DNA of 64,000 nucleotides, taken from positions 61,568,871 to 61,632,870 of the forward strand of contig NC_057918.1 in the NCBI RefSeq assembly GCF_018873765.1. The letters are read 5' to 3'. The notes below the pieces were generated by a model. The model was not told where the DNA came from. It did not search any database and saw nothing but the letters and a program-made list of their open reading frames with translations. Positions 57,355 to 64,000 of the stretch are shown here, one piece after another. Within the stretch, counting starts at the first letter, position 1. Every line of letters starts with the position of its first letter. Source of the DNA: Telopea speciosissima (lineage: Eukaryota > Streptophyta > Magnoliopsida > Proteales > Proteaceae). The position numbers and the translations under genes were made by a program.

Positions 57355-57992
57355 GTTGTTGATATTGCAAATTAATACATTTGATTAGTGTTTGATAGAT
57401 ACACATAGCCAACATACCAACAATAGATTGAACATGTCAACGCCACAGAAAAGCTACCAGATAATGGAAGGCATTGTACAAAGACACTTTCAATGATGAT
57501 TATGATGATTTTTGTAGTCCAATATAGCCACAATAAAAAAGCATGCCTTCTTTTTCATTTGAACCAACTCCTAAAAGCCCTCCCCCACTTTTGCTTAGGG
57601 TTGTCTTTAGTGCCTTTGAATCTAAACTATCATAAAATCCTGAGAGCTTTGTGTCATTACGCCTACCCATTATCCAAATATTTGGTCATTTACTTGAAGC
57701 AGATTACATTATCCAAACAATGACACAAACTTGAATGACCTTAACACCACCCAATCTATTGCCAACCTAAATGGAATGCTCCTCATACCACATGCTGTAA
57801 ACGATGGAGATCTCTATCAATTCACAGACCATTGTATGCACTGGTTTACTTGAAAATTATAGATTAGCCTTCCCTGTTATCTTTTCTCTTATCAGCTAAC
57901 ATTCCCCATGGACTATGATTCTATTTCTCCTCGGAATAGTGATAATACTGTAACTGTATTTTTTTTTCTGACCCTCAAGGCAGCAAAAATCA
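57355..57992. other. ETG1 3' flank
   Basis: Downstream of the ETG1 stop codon (minus strand), presumably partly 3' UTR. No other gene recognised; the short plus-strand frame 57493-57723 has no known motif. Confidence 0.4.
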
Positions 57993-60900
57993 TTACTCCC
58001 TAATCTCCTTGAGCCTCTCCTGCCTCAGCCTCTCCAATTCCTTAACCATTTGCCAATGCTCCAATGACAGACATGTTTCGCCAAAGCTGACTGACATTAA
58101 TCGGGCCATTGTCAGCAACCTGCAAGCACAATCCCAAAGTTTGAATTAAACAATGAGAAAAGGCATTTTTGAATTAAACAACAAGAAAAGGCATTTCTGT
58201 ATATGGCCAATCACAGAGTGAAAAAAGGAAAAGAAAAATATTAAAATATATCTGCTACCAACCTGCTAAAATCATGACTCCCTAAGCTCCGGTCCGCTTG
58301 CCTGGCTTCAACCAGGTCATTTTCTACTGTCTGCAAGCATGTCATAAAAAGATTGAAGTTATCTCCCAAACTATTAGAATTCTGGGTATAAGTGTGATTT
58401 ATATAAAGCTACTGTCAAGAATACAAGGCACGAACTATCATGAAATGCTGCTTTTGCTCACCACCATTGGCTTTTCAGACATTATCTTGGTATGACAAAT
58501 AATCAGCTCCATGGTTAAGTGAATACTCTCAGAGAGCTTATTTACCAATACAAACATTTATTCCACAAACTTGGAGAACCATAGAGAAGTTAACATTTGT
58601 GCATTGCATATTTAGAATGTTGTATGGTGACACAGACACCTGATTTTCCTATGACTGCGACTGTACCAACTTCATTACTAAAACTTGACACAATGAAAAC
58701 ATTGAACGCAATGAATTGGTCCCTTGGAGATTTCAGAAGATTACCTACTTGCTTCCCTATAAATCCATTTTACAATTTATGAATTACTAAGCAGATACAT
58801 TCAGAAATTGTCTGGCAGACCCAAAAAAGTTGGCTTGGGTATACAGGATTCATTAAGCCCAAGGATGTAACCATCACCAACTGTTGTGGCAAAACACCAA
58901 GCTTGAAAAGGATTCTCTTACCACATCTATAGACTAACTACAATTAACACCAAGGAAACACATTGAATTATCCAAGAAAACTTGTCATTAATGTGAACAC
59001 ACAATTTTGCAGGAAATTGAGGCCAACCATTCGATGGGCCCATTAGGATTACATGCACTAGTTCAACCTCACTAGATGTTACCACTCATCTTGCTTTCAG
59101 CGCATCTTTTTCTGGTCAAAACATGTGGTGAATGTGCAGGTGAATTGCTACTAATTTGATCTCCTTGCATTTCTATAACCCAAAGCAGGGATTTCACATT
59201 TCGAAGGACATGTTCTAAGAGACTCCTAATTTAAACAAAACCATACCTTCTGCATTTCTGGCTCAATAGAATGTGGAAACGATCTTACAGTACTCAAGTA
59301 CCACCTCCAAACTTGCAGTGCTTCTGCATTGCAACTCTCAAATAAACCAACAGCAGAAGGCCGGAATGGTAGGACTAAATCAGCAGGCAAGATGTTTGAT
59401 TTTCCCTCAGAGAAGACAAGTAATTGGACATCAGCCATCATCTCCACTTTGTAGTATTCAAAATTATATTCAACCTGTAACAAACATGCCTATAAAGTGA
59501 GTCCACATGGGTTCTGGCAGTTCATGATTCCTTGAAAGCAAAGTCACTGAATCATGGAATAAAAAAGTATTTCCCTATATTTCACACCAATCATATCTCC
59601 TTTCTTTTTCCTTTTTTTTTGGGGGAGGGGGGGGGTATTGAAACCGCATCCACAATTATGGTTCATTAGATATTTTAGTTGCAGAGATTGTATCCCTCAA
59701 TTCATTTAGAACATACGAAGCATGACAAACAAAACAAATATGTTCAAATTACCTTTTGCCACTCCATCAGATTCTTAAGTAATCTCACATTGTCAACCCC
59801 AGTAGAGTTAAGAGTCCCCGCTTTCAGTTGAGTCTCGTCAATGGTTACATGGGTACCTTCAGCTAGCTGCAAAACTCCAGTAACCAACCTGTAATCAAAT
59901 GGAAAAAAGAAAGAATTTAAAACAAGGGCAGAACAAGTCTACAGGGCTTCGATTGCATGTACCAAAAACTACAATCCATCATTTAAAATAGTAAGACTCG
60001 TTTACACTTATTCCCCTGAAAAAACCAAACTCATTGTACAAGTATGAAAGTAATTGCCTGTTTGTCTGGTAATCTTTTGTTGGAGCTAGTGAAGCAGCAT
60101 TAAGATACTCCAAGGTTAGAGGCACATATCGCGTAAAAGGTAGGAGACTCTGGATGGCAAGGTTAAGCTGATTGCCGAAAACAGATATGCCTTCTTTCGT
60201 AAAACCAGTGAGGTTTAATGATAGCTTTCCCACTGCAACTGTATCAACACGAGTATGCACCTGCTCAACCAAAACCCATTTCTCTTAACCACCACATGAG
60301 AGAGAGGAGGCAATGACTACAGTGAAAACAAAGAGATGAATTTGAGTGATTCATGTTAGGGCATACCATAATGCTCAGAAACATGAACAGTTAAGGGCCA
60401 ACCATTACCTTAGAGAGAAGATGCAACAACATGCAATGAGCAGCTACACCATCATTCCCAAGAATTGACGTAAGATGTCCTAATAGAGCTTCCCTTATCC
60501 CTCTAATAATATTGGGCATTGGCTGCAAACTCAAACTTTACTTTCTCAGTTGAATAAATGAAAATGAAAAGGCTAAAACAAAATTAAGGAAGAGAACAAG
60601 AGGGTAGACAAGGAAATGCATTGAGTATGTAATATATCTATAATAAAAATCTTTACCAAGGGCACTTAGTGAGTCAGTAAAGTATAATTGAGTAGAAGGT
60701 GAACATAATTTAACCACCTCAATGATGGGGGAGCAGTGAAGAAAATCTTGACCTCCAAGTTTTCGATGTACAAGACAATGGAGGCGTGGTACCTGCAGAA
60801 ACAATTTTAAATTATAAGGCTTTAACTTGCTCAAACAGTGTCTGATAAGTTATGATAAGTTGACAAATATCAATCTTGTTCTGCATGGTTGTTATTTTCT

Positions 60901-63625
60901 ATTGGGTTTACAAGGCTTACATCAGTCTAAACATGTATAATTCAATTATAAGTTGCAAGAAGCAAAGAGCAATAAAAAAGATAGATTCTCGTGAAAGTGC
61001 ACAACCCCACTGAAACTTTCAAATAAAATATGATTAATTGATAGGAATGAATGAAACGCAAACTGGTGAAAGATGCTTTATGGAACCAGAATTCAGTTTT
61101 AAAATGTCAACTTCTTGAACATAAAAGACAAACAGTTATTACTTGAAAATAAAGACCATATGATTTCCTTGGAGTGATTGTAAAAATTTGAAATTGTGAC
61201 AAATACCTTATTAGGAGGCAAATCAGCCAGTGCATCTTCACAAAAGTCACTCAAGATCTCATCTGAATTATCCTTGTGAACTGTAAGCTCTGGATCATAT
61301 GTGAAGACACCAATAAATTCAAAGATCTCATTCAACTTCAAATCAGACTCTGGCGAATCATATACCTGCATGATACAGTTCAACAGCCAAAAGAAAAAGA
61401 ATTTAAGGTGATAGGTTGGGGGTAATGGGCTTCTAAAACCAGACCCAAGTTTTGATTGAACATTCTATAACCAGTGAGGTAAAATTTGTGGCAATTGATG
61501 GAAAAAAGGTAACAAATTTACCTTAATTATACATGGAAGAGAATTTTTGTCAAATTCCGGCATCATGTGTAACAAACGGGAGGTTTCTTCACTTGATTCT
61601 TGCGGTTGGGAAGACTGGCAAGGGAACTCACCTTCACGCTGGACAAAAGAAGATGTTTCTTAATGAACGAAGCACCTTATGAAAAGTTCCTCAGCAAAAA
61701 TAAATGTACCACCTATACGTTAAAAACTAATGGCTTTGACAAAGATACAGGGAGTCGAGCAGACTATTTTAATTTTGACAATTGGATACATCCAACTTAG
61801 GAGGCTAACGTAAGAAAAAATTCAACTGAAGAAGACTGCAACCATCAGACCTACATTAGTTAGGATCTGACATGCCAAAGGGCCCACCAAAATGATGGCT
61901 AAACAACGGTTGTCAATGAACTGAACTAGTTTGGCCCGAATGAGCTGAGCTTGAGCTTCACTTTATGGCTTCTGAGCAGAAAGTGAAACTTAAGTTTAGC
62001 TTGTTTAGCTAACTAACTGAACCTGGATGAGCTTTCCTCCCACCCACAACCCCCCTCCCTCTCCCTCTCCACTAATGCTTCATGCATCAAGCAGTCCTAA
62101 TACTTTACCTCGTAGTCTCGTACCTCCGAAAACTATTTTATACCTAAGAATATTTTTGCTCTTTAAAAAGTTGAGGTATATGATAGTTCACCCTAACACA
62201 CAAACAGATTTTAAAAAAAAAAAAAGTTAACTTCCCTCCCACCCCATACATTTCCCTCTCTCTTTCCATTTATGCTTCATGCATCAAGAGGTCCTAATAC
62301 GTCAGGCATCCTTAAAAAATTGTTTAATTTACTAGAGTTAGCTAGCCAGGCCTAGCTTTAATCATCATATGAATATTTTTTCGTTTTAACTTGAAGTAAA
62401 TTCAGCTTAACATAAACAAAACAAAAAAAAAAAAAAAAAATGGAAAATATGACCTTAAATTCTGAAATTTCACAAAATCAGTTTATGCAGATCATTTCTA
62501 TTTACCATCTTTTTGGCAGATGGAGGTGAACCCTTCAACTCGTGTTCCAGAACCTGTCAGTAAGATTAACATATTATGTTATGCTTAGACAAATACAGCA
62601 AGACAAGATGAAACCCTTCACATGTCACCATCTTTGTGGAGCATATCCACAAAGGAGCTTGGAATCATTCATGAGGGTCCAAATAGCTAAAAGAGAGACA
62701 ATTCGATAACCAGGAGCATCTAAACTAAAGAAGTCTTTTGAATGATTCACAAAGTACAGAAGATAGTCTAGAAAGCTTTCCTAGATTTGATGGAAAGCAT
62801 CATTTTATTTGAATGATTTTAGCCTCAGCTCTACTAGAGGCAGGCTATTCTTTAAAATTATTTACCTTTGACCAATCGATCCAGACTGTTCCTTACAGAG
62901 TTATCTAAAGATCAAGCATACACCTCAAGAGGAAGAACTCACAATTCTACCTTTGACCAATGGATCCAGTCCCAGCTTATCTAGGCCCAGCAGAAAATTA
63001 TGATAATTTTAAGAAAGAAGAACTACTAGGTTACATAATTACATTAGAATCCATGTGATCAATAGCTGCATCATCCTCTCTAAGGCGTTTTTCTCCATGT
63101 TGGAATGTTGAATTATGGCATCTGCTTATTGCAGTTTCAGTAGATGATTCAATCCATGAAGCTTGCCCTGGAACCTTCATTAGAAAACACTAAGTGAGAA
63201 ATATGGAATTGATGTGTATAATGAGCAGTTTGTCCGGTGCCCATCACCACCACAAAGTTTCAATCCAATTAGTTAGGACTTGAAAAACATAATAGCTTAC
63301 TGGAACGCAGTATAGCACTCGGCGTTCCCAGATTCTCATTTCAGACGAGGAATCCATGGGAGATGAAGCAACATCCATGAACTTATTAGTCCTCCAAGTG
63401 GTGCCATCCTGCAAAGTCCATTCACATCAACACCCAAAGCATCTCTTTTTCAGCCCGAGTTTAGTTACTTAAAACTGAAAGATACTGCAGCTGGGCGTTA
63501 AGAAGAAATACCTTGAACACACCAACATAAAGCTCGTTGCCAAGCATATCCTGTACCATTCCTCTAAACCGGACAAGAGAATTGGGTGGAAGCCACCTGA
63601 TACTGTCAGGATCAAGGATTGGAAC
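57993..63625 (-). CDS. ETG1: MCM-binding replisome factor ETG1 (MCMBP), 5' exon missing
   Basis: Minus-strand gene for the plant MCM complex-binding protein, an E2F target. It unloads or stabilises MCM2-7 and is needed for replication and sister-chromatid cohesion (family knowledge). Exons 2-14 by splice sites and frame: 63512-63625, 63301-63408, 63043-63174, 62506-62553, 61522-61638, 61207-61365, 60718-60792, 60409-60522, 60058-60260, 59753-59888, 59247-59474, 58263-58330, 57993-58119 (stop TAA at 57993-57995). They join without a stop into 542 residues. With a first exon of roughly 55 codons off the right edge, total length is near the usual 590-600. Diagnostic segments: LVRFRGMVQDMLGNE, LYCVPVPGQ, VPRLHCLVHRKL, LLLHLLSKVHTRVDTVAVGK, LPADLVLPFRP, ending RLMSVSFGETCLSLEHWQMV. 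Most introns are phase 0; the one after 60058 uses a GC donor. Apparently functional. Confidence 0.93.
59889..60057 (-). other. ETG1: GC-AG intron of ETG1
   Basis: 169-nt intron between exons 10 and 11. The donor reads ACAG/GCAATT instead of GT and the acceptor GATTACAG. The junction gives the conserved reading TNR-LVTGVLQL; no nearby GT donor preserves the frame. GC donors are about 1% of plant introns (general knowledge). Confidence 0.8.
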
Positions 63626-64000
63626 CTACATGATGGTAACATCCAATAAGTTGTTCATCAAATATGCACAAAACAAGACATCTCCAGTGAGCATAAACTT
63701 GCTGTCCAAACAAAAAACCCAACTGTAGTAAATAGGAACACACACCATGAATATATTATTATGAATCCAATGTGAAGAACACCCCCATCCACTCCCTCTA
63801 AAAAGAGTACAATCATACTATCGATAATTAAACATTTCTACAAGTAAGATAAAATGTTAATAAGGCAGAACGATTTTGTCATACTTTCAGATAGTAAAAA
63901 CCAACCTCCCAAAGTCCCAGGTTTAGCTACGTGGAATTGCCTACCATTAAAAAGCAGCCACCCCATATGCTCACCAGTTTATCGTTTTAAGGAAAAAGTA
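63626..64000 (-). other. ETG1: ETG1 intron 1 (partial)
   Basis: No coding exon is visible upstream of the acceptor ATGTAG before exon 2, so this is intron and the start codon is outside the window. Confidence 0.7.

Noticed and set aside
1-64000. CRISPR array, bacterial operon or viral genome
   Set aside because: No regularly spaced identical repeats with unique spacers. Introns, a nuclear tRNA and plant transposons show eukaryotic nuclear DNA, and the only virus-like domains are those of ordinary plant retroelements.

Overview
The window is nuclear DNA of a flowering plant, probably a eudicot. It has intron-containing plant genes, CT/GA-rich leaders, a nuclear tRNA, and AT-rich intergenic DNA dominated by transposons. 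The species cannot be named from the sequence alone.

Only three protein genes look functional. AZG1 (adenine/guanine permease, + strand, 11.2-13.0 kb) and a CIPK11-like CBL-interacting kinase (- strand, 35.2-36.6 kb) are both intronless and complete. ETG1/MCMBP (MCM-binding replisome factor, - strand, 58.0-63.6 kb) can be followed through 13 exons; its first exon lies beyond the right edge. It contains one non-canonical GC-AG intron. One tRNA-Pro(UGG) gene lies at 48.7 kb on the - strand. These genes act independently (purine uptake, calcium signalling, DNA replication) and do not form a cluster.

Almost everything else is mobile DNA, and much of it can be read exactly from target-site duplications (TSDs). 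0-10.9 kb holds a series of MITEs and a LINE RNase H remnant. 13.5-23.5 kb holds a hairpin element, a decayed Copia gag, and a 1.2-kb direct repeat flanking a 5'-truncated Copia RT-RNase H with its LTR. 25.5-30.8 kb is a nested stack: an RNase H pseudogene is split by a solo LTR, and that LTR is split by a 1.34-kb Mutator-like element with about 265-bp terminal inverted repeats. This Mutator-like element carries a fragment of a TIR-NBS-LRR resistance gene (a Pack-MULE). Next to the stack is a 5'-truncated LINE.

36.9-43.1 kb and 44.4-49.1 kb are diverged direct copies of the DNA upstream of the kinase gene, each with its own transposon insertions. One insertion is a 1.27-kb hAT-type element that carries an exon fragment of a DeSI-like (PPPDE) peptidase gene. 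49-57 kb holds more MITEs, a SINE with a perfect 10-bp TSD, tandem repeats and LTR fragments. The most interesting content is therefore two independent gene-capturing DNA transposons from different superfamilies, plus several small-element families whose boundaries are defined here by their TSDs.
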